Origin: Xiphydria camelus
Taxonomy: Eukaryota; Arthropoda; Insecta; Hymenoptera; Xiphydriidae
Assembly (NCBI GenBank): GCA_963678675.1
Contig: OY783198.1
Coordinates: 17,966,684 to 18,030,683 of the forward strand
DNA: 64,000 bases
Direction of reading: 5' to 3'
This document shows positions 20,527 through 31,287 of the stretch, in pieces; positions within the stretch are counted from its first letter, which is position 1; every line of letters starts with the position of its first letter. The notes under the pieces are model-generated. The model was given only the letters and a program-made list of their open reading frames with translations, did not search any database and had not been told where the DNA came from. The translations under genes and the position numbers were made by a program.

Positions 20527-21716
20527 TACCTATGCACGTTTAGTCGGCTGGCCGCTTTCTGCTACGCACACAAATTTAAATGAGAAGTCGCTACCTGCCG
20601 GGGGCCTGTTGATTAATAAAATTAAACGCGTGTTGGAGTTCACCGACAGGGATTCGTCCGGCGACGGACTGACGGAAAAATTTTACTCCAGTCTGAAATT
20701 TTATGACCTTGCAACCACGCCCTTTCTCGGAAAGGTTAATTACCGGACGGGCCGAAATAATCCGTCTCCCGCATTACCTATACCTGTATACCTATTGTAA
20801 TACATATCGCTATCATTTTTTATTCTTATTTTATTAATAAATTTTAAATATTACTTTTATTAATACCTATATCCTAGGTATCAGTTTAATGTTCATTAAT
20901 TTTGGAATATAAAATACTTAAATATATTTCTATATATTTTTACACTTTACCTTTAAATATTCCTCCTTCAAGGTCAAAAATATATATTTGCAAGTCTCTG
21001 GGATAATTTTTCCCAGAGCTTGTGGCGAAATAATTGCGCTGAATTTTAAATCCTCCATACTGCGCCCTGTTGCCAAATATCTCAGGGTCACTAAAAAGCC
21101 GTTCTTCTGCGGTAATTGCTTGCCGCATTACGGTGTCCTTTTTCGTAAATATGTGGCTTTACCAAATTTAGCAAGTACTGGAAACAATTCTCGTCCATCC
21201 TCAGGAAATTTTTCAAATCACTTGCACTGGATTGACGAAGTTCATGTACGAGCCCCACGTGAGATAAAGTGCGTTTCTTCAACCACTCTTTCATCCAAAT
21301 TTGTCTCTTTTTTCGTTTCCTCTGCTGGTTTGTCAAAATAACAAGTGTAGCTGCGTATTCTTTTTGCGACATATTTATACTCTCAATATACAATCGTTAT
21401 GCTACTATCGAAGCCGGCAGAGAACTGACGGACGCATTCGGTGAACAAAATTGTAGGTGTAGTTTGAATAGGGTAAACGATACAGTCATTGGCCATGCGA
21501 TAGTGATTGGCCCCCTCTCATAACAAATGCATTCGATAGAAAGAGGAAACGATAAGCCAATTTCTGTATAATTTCGTCTGTTTAAAAGGCCAATCACTGG
21601 AGGTTTTACCCTATCGATAACCCGCGGCCGGCCAGGACTGACGGCCGACTGACAGTCGGACTGACAGTCCACGGCCGGCCGGCGGCCGGCCGGCCGACTG
21701 AACGTGTATGGGGCCC
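20526..21716. mobile_element. Harbinger element 2, internally deleted
   Basis: Left ATGCACGTTTAGTCGGCTGG and, inverted from the right end, ATACACGTTCAGTCGGCCGG are similar terminal repeats. The right end is rich in GGCCGGCC. Inside is only a first transposase exon (20951-21393, minus); the catalytic exon is absent. Target duplication not resolved. Confidence 0.55.
20951..21393 (-). pseudogene. Harbinger transposase exon 1 with two frameshifts
   Basis: Starts MYIESINMSQKEYAATLV, then a basic QQRKRKKRQIWMKEWL and NFLRMDENCFQYLLNLVKP. A first frameshift after IYEK (near 21147) moves to a frame reading DTVMRQAITAEERL. A second, an extra T in a T run near 21104, leads to TLRYLATGRSMEDLKFS and PQALGKIIPETCKYIF. 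It ends at a GT donor (AAAG|GTAAAG) at 20951. The TLRYLATG motif marks PIF/Harbinger. The following exon with the DDE residues is missing. Confidence 0.7.
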
Positions 21717-22024
21717 TTAAGGGCGAAAAGTGTCAAAATGTCTGATTTCTCGATAGCTGTCAATTATTTCTTATTTGTGAGTGACTTGAGCACCCTCCAA
21801 ACACTGCCGAAGTCAAATTTTAGGTTACAGCTCCTGTTGCGCTTGCTGTCAGACATACGGTATAAGGCAGTAAATGTTGGGTCAATCGACACACATCTAC
21901 TATTCCAGTGGATCGCATAGTCGTTTGTTATTGGCAATTTTGAAATATGAAGTTCCTCGCATTTTTCGTACAGGTGTTGACAATCTTGGCGATCAGCGGG
22001 ACGAGATGGGCACGTGTTTGTGAC

Positions 22025-23667
22025 AATTACCACTGTCGTCGAATATGGGAAGTATGCATAGAAGCTAAATATAGAGGACGTAACGGTCACTTGATATCGT
22101 ATCCAAAATGCGTAGCACACTAAGTTGTACAACAAATGGATACCATACTGCATTCCATAAGTACTTTCCAATGGATAAAAATGTTGGAACTAATGAAGAA
22201 AGATAATAAAATTTATAAAATCTATTTCGTTGTGATTTTTTAAGCATTTTTACCTTCCAAAGTCCTAAAAAAAAAGTGGGAAGAAAATAATAGTTAATTC
22301 TGAAACATTCATAAGGGTTGATTATACACTGAGCGTATAGAAATAATTTAGTTTAGGTTCGAATAGTTTGTATAAATATTGAGAATTTATTCAAGCACGG
22401 AATCGCCATTAGCCCAGTTAAATGGTAATTTGACCAAAACAAAATTGCGGAAGTTTTTTTCTCGACTGTCTTATATGTTTTTGGGGCTGCTGAATCCGAA
22501 TTTATAGTTTGCTGCCTTGTAGGAGGTCGGCTTCATAGCCAAAAATGCAAAAAATCTGAATTTTAGCGCTTTTTTCAGTTTTTTTGCTTACATTTAAAAA
22601 ACTACGTTTTTTTGAAGATGATCGTTCCATACAAAATTAAAGTAAATAAAACGCACGTCTTTACATCATTTCGTGATACACGGGTATAGATTTCATGTAT
22701 ATAGCTAGCTATATTTTCAGGTTAATGTACCTAACAAGTTTTAAATATAATTTCTTAATGTTTTTAGCAAACATGGCTTGCCATTTAACTTATTCAAAAG
22801 AAGCTTCTTCTCACAAAAATCTTTATGAGAAAATTAAATATTGCAGTCGTCTTTTTTATGATATATAATGTACTTACACGTGATATAAGGGTTTATTAAT
22901 ATATGTATATTTCTCGGGTTGCAGTTGATGTTTTTGACGTTTTTGTGACAATATAAAAAATCACTGGTTTTCACTGAGCTCTAGCGCGGAGACCGCTTAT
23001 TATAAAATCAAAGATGATCAGTACATATTCTGTAGGAAATTGTATTTACTTTAATTTTGTATGGCACGCTCATCTACAAAAAACGCACAGTTTTTGAGAT
23101 GTAAGCAAAAAAACTGAAAAAAGCGCTGAAAATTCAGATTTTTTGCGTTTTTAGCTATGAAGCCGACCTCCTACAAGGCAGCAAACTATAAATTCGGATT
23201 CAGCAGCCCCAAAAACATACAAGACAGTCGAGAAAAAAACTTCCGCAATTTTGTTTTTGTCAAACTACCGTTTGACTGGGCTAATGGCGATTCCGTGCTT
23301 GAATAAATTCTCAATATTTATACAAACTATTCGAACCTAAACTAAATTATTTCTATACGCTCAGTGTATAATCAACCCTTATAAATGTTTCAGAGTTAAC
23401 TATTATTTTCTCCCCACTTTTTTTTAGGACTTTGGAAGGTAAAAATGTTTAAAAAATCACAACGAAATAGATTTTATAAATTTTATTATCTTTCTTCATT
23501 AGTTCCAACATTTTTATCCATTTGAAAGTACTTATGGAATGCAGTATGGTATCCATTTGTTATACAACTTAGTGTGCTACGCATTTTGGATACGATATCA
23601 TGTGACTGTTACGTCCTTTATATTTAGCTTCTATGCATACTTCCCATATTCGGCGACAGTGGTAATT
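22025..23667. repeat. 1.64-kb palindrome, arms about 0.8 kb
   Basis: AATTACCACTGTCGTCGAAT at 22025 mirrors CGGCGACAGTGGTAATT ending 23667. Similarity continues through CAAATGGATACCATACTGC, ACATTCATAAGGGTTGATT and GAAGCCGACCTCCTACAAGG to a centre near 22880. No coding capacity was seen. Probably a long-inverted-repeat DNA element or an inverted duplication. Confidence 0.75.
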
Positions 23668-23774
23668 TAGTTAAACAGATGCTATGGATTATGCTAATCA
23701 TCAACGTCATATTGTTTTCACTTAATAAATAAGACCACTTGTTGTGTACCTACCTACCGATTTATAATAAAAAA

Positions 23775-23850
23775 ATTCAGAGAAACTGGTATCGAAGTTT
23801 CACTTATTCCGCGTGTGGCGGCCACACGTTTTGTTTTTTCGATCAATTCA
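23775..23850. repeat. Dispersed repeat, inverted copy of 12345-12424
   Basis: TTCAGAGAAACTGGTATCGA through GGCGGCCACACGTTTTGTTT is the reverse complement of the repeat at 12345. It begins directly at the outer arm of the 19661-23775 nest. Confidence 0.65.
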
Positions 23851-24040
23851 GTTGAGTCATTTTTATTTTTAAAAGGCATTAAAAGTCGTTATTTTTAAGA
23901 TTTCACCCCCGCATTCGTCAAATAATTTCACGATACCTTCTCGCCATTAAGACGCTGCAATATCTAATTCATATGAATTTTCAGTGTTGAGATGGTCGTG
24001 CTATCAGCATCCAGATTCCATAAATGGTTATGATGCACTG

Positions 24041-24240
24041 AAAATAGTATCTTATATCATTAGGCGGAAATCCGAGGTTTTTCCGGACTGTGTTTAATTA
24101 GGTCGTAACACAGTCTTAAAAATCCGAGGATTTCAGCCGCGAATGACATATACTATTTTTTCTCATGAATGCCCATTTCTCAAAACAAAACAAACAGAAG
24201 TGCCTATACACGGGTCATTTCACGTTGCGTTTATCAGTTT
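24041..24240. repeat. Dispersed MITE, ATAGTATCTTATATCAT family, copy 1
   Basis: AATAGTATCTTATATCATTA and GCGGAAATCCGAGG face an inverse near 24125-24160 (GGATTTCAGCCG, GACATATACTATTTTT). The copy at 35158-35395 shares this plus flanking sequence (AATGCCCATTTCTCAAAACA). Confidence 0.6.
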
Positions 24241-24418
24241 GGAAAAAGTATCCACTTCGGATTATAAGCAATCTTTTAAATCCATCTTCAAGCCCAACAG
24301 GATAATCGGAATATCGGGAATATGCTTGTGGCCTGCCGCCAGATGGCGCCGACCCTCTCGGCTCTCGGTAGGCGGTCCGACAACGGTGCAGTATATAAGA
24401 ACATAATTGCCTGTCTAA

Positions 24419-24618
24419 GGCGCAATTCACACAGAAGTGGCGCGTGAAGGTGGCGTGGAACGGGCATTTGCCACTTGCATTTAAGCCCATGAAGGGACTA
24501 CGCCAGTGACACGCCAGTGCCACGCCACTTCTGTCTGTATTGCCTCATAGGCTAACACGGAGGTGGCAAATGCCCGTTCCACGCCACCACCACGCGCCAC
24601 TTCTGTCTGAATTGCGCC
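24419..24618. mobile_element. 200-bp Harbinger-type MITE with TAA duplication
   Basis: Ends GGCGCAATTCACACAGAAGT and, at the right, TTCTGTCTGAATTGCGCC, flanked by TAA at 24416-24418 and 24619-24621. Internal arms contain GTGGAACGGGCATTTGCCAC mirrored. No ORF. The TAA and GGC ends fit PIF/Harbinger. Confidence 0.75.
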
Positions 24619-24639
24619 TAAGGCAGGAGTCGGCCTAGC

Positions 24640-25129
24640 CTTACTGACGAGTCCACAGGTCGACTCCGGGACGAAACGCTTCGCCAATTAGATGGCGTGC
24701 CGATCGTCTCCGGTGTCACAACAGCCTGCACACCTACTATACTCTAATTCTTCCCCGTCCCCTTCCTCATGCTGCTGCACTTCTTCAGCAGCGGAAACGG
24801 AGCAGTGTTATTAAAAGTGATAACGCGCGATTGAGAAGGATAAACGACGAGTATCAAGACCCATGCATAAACGCTATCATCGCCGCTAGATTAAAAATCT
24901 GAGCGATGCCCAAATTGTCCTTTTTCGAGCATTCAAAATATGCTACGACTTGTACCTCCCTCGACAAGCTGAAGCCCTTAGTTGAAGTGACAGGTTTTAG
25001 TTATTGGACTGCGAAATAGTTTGCTGTGCCAGATCATCCCTTAACAGCCTGCGGACTCCCGATCGGTGTCACGCGGGAGAAACGCCATCTTACGGTCTAA
25101 AAATAGGCTGCAAAAGGCCTCGAAATGGG
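24640..25129. other. Unique-looking sequence, no gene recognised
   Basis: No inverted repeat or coding signature was seen in this stretch. Confidence 0.35.
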
Positions 25130-25366
25130 CATCAGTGAGGAAAACAAATTTGCTCCATTCAACCCTCGGTGAAGTTGAATATGGCAAATCTCACGGTGTA
25201 ATTGTTTCAAGTAGATATTCACTAGTTTCAACTTCAATTTTTTGCTTCAACTCTGTCTATTTTTCCTTACACTTTTATGGCACTGAAGCAATTGCACCGT
25301 GAGGTTCGCCGTATTTAACTTCACCGATGATTGAATGAAGCCAATTTTTTTTTCAGTGTGACGCGT
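25130..25366. mobile_element. MITE, AAATTTGCTYCATTCAACC family, copy 1
   Basis: AAATTTGCTCCATTCAACCC near 25147 mirrors GATTGAATGAAGCCAATTTT near 25330; the inner TCACGGTGTAATTGTTTCAA mirrors GAAGCAATTGCACCGTGAGG. A second copy lies at 25857-26065. Ends are near CAGTG, like the CACTG-ended families. Confidence 0.6.
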
Positions 25367-25668
25367 AACAAGTAATCGGTATTGTATCGTTGCGCGTGTT
25401 TCTCGTAGTATGAAGAAAGATTTGTTGAGGTATTTGTTCGTTAGAGGCTGATTTAATTTGTTATGTTCCATACCTTGTAAGTTCAATGTTTTCTTATGAA
25501 CATACATTATTTCGACTATAAATCTCAATCATTTTCTTTGAATATTATTTTCTTAAAACTTTACCGAATTTATTACAAATACCATTAGACCGCTTTTTTA
25601 TCCCTTTATAATGAGAAAATATTGTCATTTTTAGTCATTTTTTTCACATAAAGAGTCATTGAAACCCA

Positions 25669-26322
25669 CACTGAGGAAAATAGCTTGGTCGATCTAACCA
25701 AAATCCTGGAGACGATGACCAAACCATTTGATGAAATATGGATCCTCTATCTGTTTGGTTAGACTGACAACTTTTTGGTTCGAATAACTAAACATTTGGT
25801 TGGAATAACTAAACATTTAGTTAGAATAAATAAATATTTGGTTCAACACTGGAGACAAAATTTGCTTCATTCAACCATCAGTGGAGTTGAATACAGAGAA
25901 CCTCACGGTGCAATTGTTTCAATGCCATGAGTGTAAGGAAAAATAAATAGAGTTGAAGCAATCAAATTAAAATTGAAACAAGTGAATATCTACTTGAAAC
26001 AATTACACCGTGAGGTTCGCCGTATTAAGCCACACCGATGTTTGAATGAAGCAAATTTTGTTTTCCCCTGTTGAACCAAATATATGTATATTTATTCTAA
26101 TTAAATGTTTAATTATTCCAACCGAACGTTTAGTTATTCCAACCAAAAAGTTGTCGGCTTAACCGAACAGACAGAGGATCCATATTTCATCCAAAGCTTT
26201 GATCATCAACTCCAGGATGAAGCAAACTTTTTTTTTCAGTGAACTAACCAGTATTTCGAATAGAATAACTAAACGCACTGAACTAGTTGCATTTTGTCAC
26301 CTTAGCCCGACTAATTTTTAAC
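25669..26322. mobile_element. CACTGAG-ended MITE, AACTTGGTCGATC family, with inverted left half
   Basis: Starts CACTGAGGAAAATAGCTTGG. GATCTAACCAAAATCCTGG and ATGGATCCTC appear again, inverted, near 26165-26215, ending TTTTTTCAGTG, so the left half is duplicated as an inverted repeat. The normal right half follows to about 26322. A simpler copy is at 54218-54457 and a diverged one at 47088-47313. Confidence 0.6.
25857..26065. mobile_element. MITE nested in the CACTGAG element, copy 2
   Basis: AAATTTGCTTCATTCAACCA and its inverse near 26045 bound the same body as 25130-25366 (CCTCACGGTGCAATTGTTTC). It sits at the centre of the inverted CACTGAG dimer. Confidence 0.6.
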
Positions 26323-27743
26323 ATCTCACCGGACGAGAACCCTGCTTACATCCAGCGCCCCTCCGTGGCTCGGCCGCGCGTACGCGGTATTATTATATAA
26401 AAGGATCCCTATATAACAGGGTCTCGCTCCGAAGGAACGCGCAGAGTAGACCGGTAGGTGCAGCGCCTCGCAAATTATATCCCGACCGAACCTCGGCGTA
26501 CGTTTTCGTCCGGCCCCTCCCCCCTTCGTTCCACCCACACGCGGTCTGACCGCGCGCGGAGGAGGCCCCCGCCGCGGGACGAATAATAAATGCGTACGCA
26601 TAGGAACGGCGCGCGGGCTCCCTCGCATTAAATCAAGAAACATCAATGAAACGCACGCGCATCGGAGACACGGCCGGTTCGCAAATTGGTTTCATTGTTC
26701 GACTAATGAAAGCAATAACCCGCGCGACCTCGCGTGTGTGCGCGCGCGTCCCGCGCGGAGATATGCCTATATACGTGTTGCATGCGCCGCCTCGTCGCAA
26801 CTGCACACGGAGGGGGGTGGGGGGCATTACGGAGTGTGCAGGACGCGAAGCATCTGGTGTGGCCAAATAACGTTACGCATCGATCATCCGCGATGCCAAT
26901 TAACGGAGAAGGGAGAGCCAGTTGGGCTGTTAAGTCGCGCTCGGGCTGTGCGGGCGTCGGCGCTGCACGTATGCGCGCATGTGTGATGCATCGACGGGGA
27001 TTGACGGGAGAGCTGCAGCGGGTGGGTGGATCAATTTTCAGTCGCCGAGATATTAAGCGCGTAATTATATGCGATTGTAAATGTTTGAAAGCTTCCGCGC
27101 ATATTTGACTGGTTAAATAAATAATGTTTGAACGCGGAGAGGCGCGCGTCGTGCGCGTGTACAGCCGCCTATGAATGGGTGGTGCGTGGACGCCCGCGAG
27201 GCACGCGGAGTGGGCGCGCGTGTGCGCGCCGATACGCTGTGCACGCCCTACGCGTATACCTGCACGCGCATTCACCGCGCGCTATCCCGAAATGATTTAT
27301 TCGACATTTACTCGCGGACTTTAACGTCGTTAAAATACCCGCCAGGGCGTCGGAGTGCTTTTTCGCTGGGGAAGAAAGGGGCTCGGACGAAGAGGATATA
27401 TGGACTCTCCCGCCGGGATCTCGGCTGCTTCGCGCGATGCCGTTGCGGGGGGATACGAGAGGAATCTCCTCGGGACACACTCGACTTTCCGTCGCGCGGA
27501 TTCTGCGAGCGTTTCGTTTTCGTTCGACGGATATACGTATAGACGTTATTACACAAAGGCGTTATAAATTTTTTCTATTGCAGATTCGAAAAATTTCGAC
27601 AAAATTATTTATCCCCAATTTTTTTTATCTTTCGTTTTTCGCCGTATCAAAGCTGTAAAATGATATTTCGAAGTGCAGCTACGTCGACGTCTGGTAAGAC
27701 TATCTTCCTCGAACTCGTTGCTCAGCATAAGCGCGTCTCTTTG
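26323..27743. other. CpG-rich intergenic DNA, no gene recognised
   Basis: The longest frames (26703-27275 minus, 190 codons; 26734-27108 plus; 27171-27542 plus) overlap each other on both strands and have Arg/Ala/Cys-rich composition, as expected from CpG-dense DNA. No domain, splice-consistent exon or start context stood out. CpG density like this often marks promoters in hymenopteran genomes. Confidence 0.4.
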
Positions 27744-27978
27744 CACGGAAAAAATAAGTCATAGCATTTTTACAAAGTTTGTGGTGAATTTCCTGACGAT
27801 CCTTGCAACTTCTACAAGTTTTACTATAATTTTTGCTAAAATTGTAGTTATCGTAACAATAAGTTGGCCTTGTCCCGAAATTGTCCACGAATTTTTTTTT
27901 TGCGTGGCTCTTCGATAACGTCGCAATTTATAGAGAGAACGACTCTTATAACTTTGTGAATTATTATTTTTTCTGACT
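27744..27978. mobile_element. CACGGAAAA MITE, copy 2
   Basis: Starts CACGGAAAAAATAAGTCATA. Core TTGCTAAAATTGTAGTTATC and GTTGGCCTTGTCCCGAAATT match the copies at 2813 and 46481. The right end is disturbed by a T run and extra sequence after 27890. Confidence 0.65.
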
Positions 27979-28439
27979 GTTTCTTTTTCATTTGTCATTA
28001 GACATGTATACGGATTACAGATTAAATTTAGAAATTTGAATATTTTTTTATGTTTAGACCAAATATCTAGTGTTGATAAAATCTTTTTTGAACCAGGAAC
28101 ATATGATCTTAGACATTTTTAAGAATACAGATTTTTAGTCGAAGAATATGTATTCTTGGTTCAAGAGTAGGAGAAGGTGGGGTAAGATGGGGTACTTAAA
28201 GTTCAATTGCCTCTAGAAAATTAATTTTCCCAGAAAATTGAATGAACAATTGCACTTCGTATTGTTTAATAAGTTGTTGACTATATTTGATATACAGAAG
28301 AGCGATTAAAAGTGATTATGAACATTAAAACGAATCATAATGAAAACATCTAAAAAAGTCCCCATCTTGCCCCACCTACGGGGCAAGATGGGGTACCATA
28401 TATACGTATGGAATTAATTACGGAATACGCAAACGTGCG

Positions 28440-28679
28440 CTATACATCGTTATTTTTCTCCTCTTCTCCAGCATAGGAGTAATGTGCTGGACCTTCCGAT
28501 ATTCCCTCAGGCTTTCTAAATGATGAACTTGGATTTATTTTAAAAATCAACCACAACCATACTTTTCCAGCTTCAGTTTTATCGGAATTAAAAGGATGTT
28601 CTTTGTTTTTTCGAATCACCAGCTGATATGCTAACTTTTTCAAATCAGAAGTAGAAAGACCAAAAAGTCGACCTTCCAT
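28440..28679 (-). pseudogene. CENPB/pogo-type helix-turn-helix exon fragment
   Basis: Frame from about 28679: GRLFGLSTSDLKKLAYQLV, then KNKEHPFNSDKTEAGKVWLW and SSSFRKPEGISEGPA. The pattern G-L-(T/S)-x-x-D-(L)-x-x-L-A-(Y/F)-x-x-A/V, H-P-F-N, A-G-K-x-W-L and R-K-P-E-x-x-S is that of the CENP-B-type N-terminal HTH carried by pogo/Tigger/jerky transposases. The usual W-L-x-x-F and S-L-A-R-A are altered (WLWLIF, SEGPA), so it is decayed. No DDE domain nearby. Upstream codons of the same frame are element repeat. Confidence 0.6.
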
Positions 28680-28918
28680 AGACGCCCCCATCTTGCCCCG
28701 TATATATGTCCCCATCTTACCCCTACATGACATTTTGAGATTAAATGTGTTCAAATTGCTTAAATTTTAAACAAAATTATATTAACTATACATGATATTA
28801 ATCATAAAGAAGCATATATTAAGCAAATGCATGCAGAGTTTATATTAAAATGGCACTGTACTTACGATATAACTGCACTGAAATCAGCTTCGAATAAAAT
28901 AGCAATCTCTTAGGACAT

Positions 28919-29160
28919 ATACTGCCCAACTATGGAGAAAGGCAGTAACTAGCAAAACAAATCGAAGTGCGTTTTTTGGTACCATTGAATATCTTGAATT
29001 ATTTTGTACCCAAATTTCGTACCCTTTTGCAGTGTTAAAGCTAGGTTTGATTAGTAATCTGTCTTGGAAACCCTTCGGCTAAAGGCATTGAAGTTAAAGT
29101 TGATTTTCCACAAATTTGTCGGTTAGCAGTTACTGCCTTTCTCCATAGTTGGGCAGTATA
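28919..29160. mobile_element. 242-bp palindromic MITE, TACTGCCCAAC ends
   Basis: TATACTGCCCAACTATGGAG at 28919 and its inverse ending at 29160 (arms about 36 bp, including AGAAAGGCAGTAACT). Nested in the 28167-29356 element. Confidence 0.7.
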
Positions 29161-29410
29161 GCACGACACACATATCTTCTATGATAACATGAGAACAACT
29201 GGCGCTAGCGTCGCCAGACTTACAGCAAACACTAATAGGCGTATTTCGAAGCCATTTTTGAGGCAGCCCGAAAGATGGCACCACTATTAACATAAATAAT
29301 AACGGGTACCCCATCTTACCCCATGGCCCCATCTTGCCCCACCTTCCCCTACCTTCGTTGAAACTAGAAATTCTTTCTGCGCAAAAAAAACAATTACTCG
29401 AGCCTATTAA

Positions 29411-29826
29411 AATAGCCTTTTAGTGCCGAGCGAAAACCGTATGTTTATGCGAAGATAACCAGACGAATTTGACGAATTTACTTAGTTTAGGAAAATGCTC
29501 ATAAAAACCAAACTAAGAATGATATTTAAAAAATTCAAAATGCAGCGTATTACAGAAGAAAGAGAGAATAATGTAATGTCAATTGTATTTCAATACATAT
29601 TGAAAATCATACGTTTAACATAAATGTTAAACATGATGAAAAACATATAAACAAGTTCCTCTTCTACAAACAATATTTGCACATAACAATAATCATCGTT
29701 TGATTATAGTTTTATGTAGATCACGTAGTATGAAATATAAGTATTACATTTTCAATCATTTTTAATAAAATAACCAATATCGGTCCTGAGTGAACGACGA
29801 TATATCGTCATTCGGAACTAAAAGGG
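29411..29826. mobile_element. PiggyBac-like MITE, copy 2
   Basis: Same body as 5767-6181. Right end AACTAAAAGGG-TTAA (29827-29830). At the left a TTAA (29407-29410) is followed by AATAG before CCTTTTAGTGCCGAG, so the left terminus is damaged. Confidence 0.75.
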
Positions 29827-29830
29827 TTAA

Positions 29831-30912
29831 ATATTATCTCGCACGAAGATGACCATGGCTTGATTCTGGATTTATATACCTAATGTTTTTTTTTATTGAA
29901 GAAGACTTTTTTAGCACTAATAATTATTTCTCTCAGCGTAACGCAACACATCCATATTTCTCGTACTTTCTCTCTACGTTTGTCGAGAAGAGCACGAGAA
30001 GCGCGTCTAATTGTCACGTTACATTATACTAATCGCGGTAATCATAATATTCCAGCGTTTCAATTGCCAGCTCGATGATAATAATAATTTACGCGCGAGA
30101 GAAGAAAGTTGGTCCCATTAAATTCCCAAACGCAGCCCCCCCCCCCTCCCCCGTGTTACTCGCGCTCGAGCGCCACGTTTCGAAATGCCCGCTAACATAC
30201 CGACGAGTCGTTGACGTCGTCTGGATGCCCGATCGTTATTCTCTCGAGCGCATAGCTTTGACCCTAATTCGAGGAGATAGGTCGTGACGTCGCGTGAATG
30301 GGTGCACGCGTATCGACACATGGGACCCGCGCGGCGGCGGTGCGACGCCCCGTCACGGAAATCGCTGTCTCTCGCGCGCAGCGGCTTATCTCGTAATATC
30401 CACCACTGTGTGGCGCACGGGCGCCGTCTATAGGTACGCGGATGTCGAGCGGTTGCGCGCTTTATCGGACTCGTAGCGCTTGTACCGTGTGATTTCGAGG
30501 ATAGTGATCATAGGGAATATGCGAGGGCGAGTGAGAACATGTGATAGGTGCATAAAAGAGTCTGTGTATCACATTTCCCTAGAGTAGCCCAGTTCAGGTG
30601 TGCGACAGAGAAACTCTAAAGGCCGCCATAGACGCTCCAATATTGGTCTATCAACTTGCTTGCGCAAACATAAGTTGGACGAAACAACTTAGCTAGAACT
30701 GCTTCAGCTAATAAGACCGTCAATAGTAACGCCACCATAACGCCACCAAAAATAGCCACACTAAAAATACTGAATAAGTACAAGTTGAATTTAACCTTGG
30801 CAAGACTGAAGATAAAGACTGAAATCAAGGTCGCAACGATTCGTCTTGAAATTCTCTAAATTTTTTCCGCAATATGTCTCGAGAGATAACCTCTCAATAG
30901 TTTTCGAGATAT
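29831..30912. other. Mixed AT/CpG DNA, no gene recognised
   Basis: CpG-rich from 29990 to 30480. A frame at 30616-30828 (minus) is hydrophobic (SVAIFGGVMVALLLTVLLAE) and would form a membrane segment, but its surroundings (CAACTT blocks) look repeat-derived and no homology is recognised. Confidence 0.35.
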
Positions 30913-31287
30913 TTAACCCTTAGTCCGGGAGCTAGCAACGGTTTTCGTTACGTCATAGATAATAGGGCTAGAATTTGTATGATGAGCTCCTTGTAACGTG
31001 TGAACAAAGGAATGACTGGTCTGGCAGCGCTCCGAGGGTGGTTTTGGCAACACTATAATTTAAAAAATTTAAAAAAAAATGGAAGTTACGTTATGTATAA
31101 TCAGGCTAAAATTTTTATGAGGGCTTCGTTACAATGCATAAAGACGAGATAGTAAAGTCTGGCACTCTTCCGAGGGTGGAAAGTGGGTGACAGAAGGGGT
31201 TGAAGTAGCTCCACATAAAGTCGTCTCACTCGCACTTAAGTGCGCGCATACTATCTCACTCGCAGTCAGGGGCAAGGTTTTTCTGAC

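Larger units (their letters stand above)
19804..21860. mobile_element. TA-flanked 2.06-kb element with 85-bp inverted ends
   Basis: Ends CCGTATGTCTGACAGCAAGC and the inverse GCTTGCTGTCAGACATACGG, with arm similarity over about 85 bp. Flanked by TA at 19802-19803 and 21861-21862. The related sequence at 39569-39583 reads gagtatataagacag, exactly the site before insertion. Inside are half a GTCCAGT element and a Harbinger relic. No transposase of its own is visible. Confidence 0.75.
19661..23775. mobile_element. Large nest bounded by 110-bp inverted arms
   Basis: TTATAAATTGGTAGGTAGG with AAGTGGTCTTATTTATTAAG (from 19668) mirrors CTTAATAAATAAGACCACTT and the inverse of the first motif at 23724-23772. 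Part of the same sequence reappears without interruption at 39421-39848. Between the arms lie the 19804-21860 element and the palindrome 22025-23667. Confidence 0.65.
28167..29356. mobile_element. GGTGGGGCAAGATGGGG element with CENPB-type exon
   Basis: Left end GTAGGAGAAGGTGGGGTAAG; right end inverted AAGGTAGGGGAAGGTGGGG. GGGGCAAGATGGGG units recur inside at 28370-28395 and, inverted, at 28685-28735 and 29307-29345. A minus-strand HTH exon of CENPB/pogo type (28440-28679) lies between internal units. Another MITE (28919-29160) is nested. Pogo-group relatedness is inferred from the HTH exon. Confidence 0.6.

Noticed and set aside
22025..23667. LTR retrotransposon with facing repeats
   Set aside because: The long repeats are inverted, not direct, and there is no primer-binding site, polypurine tract or pol sequence.
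26703..27275. 190-codon minus-strand frame
   Set aside because: Overlaps comparable plus-strand frames. Composition follows CpG density. No recognisable motif.
30616..30828. Hydrophobic minus-strand frame resembling a membrane segment
   Set aside because: Short, without homology or gene context; the sequence looks repeat-derived.
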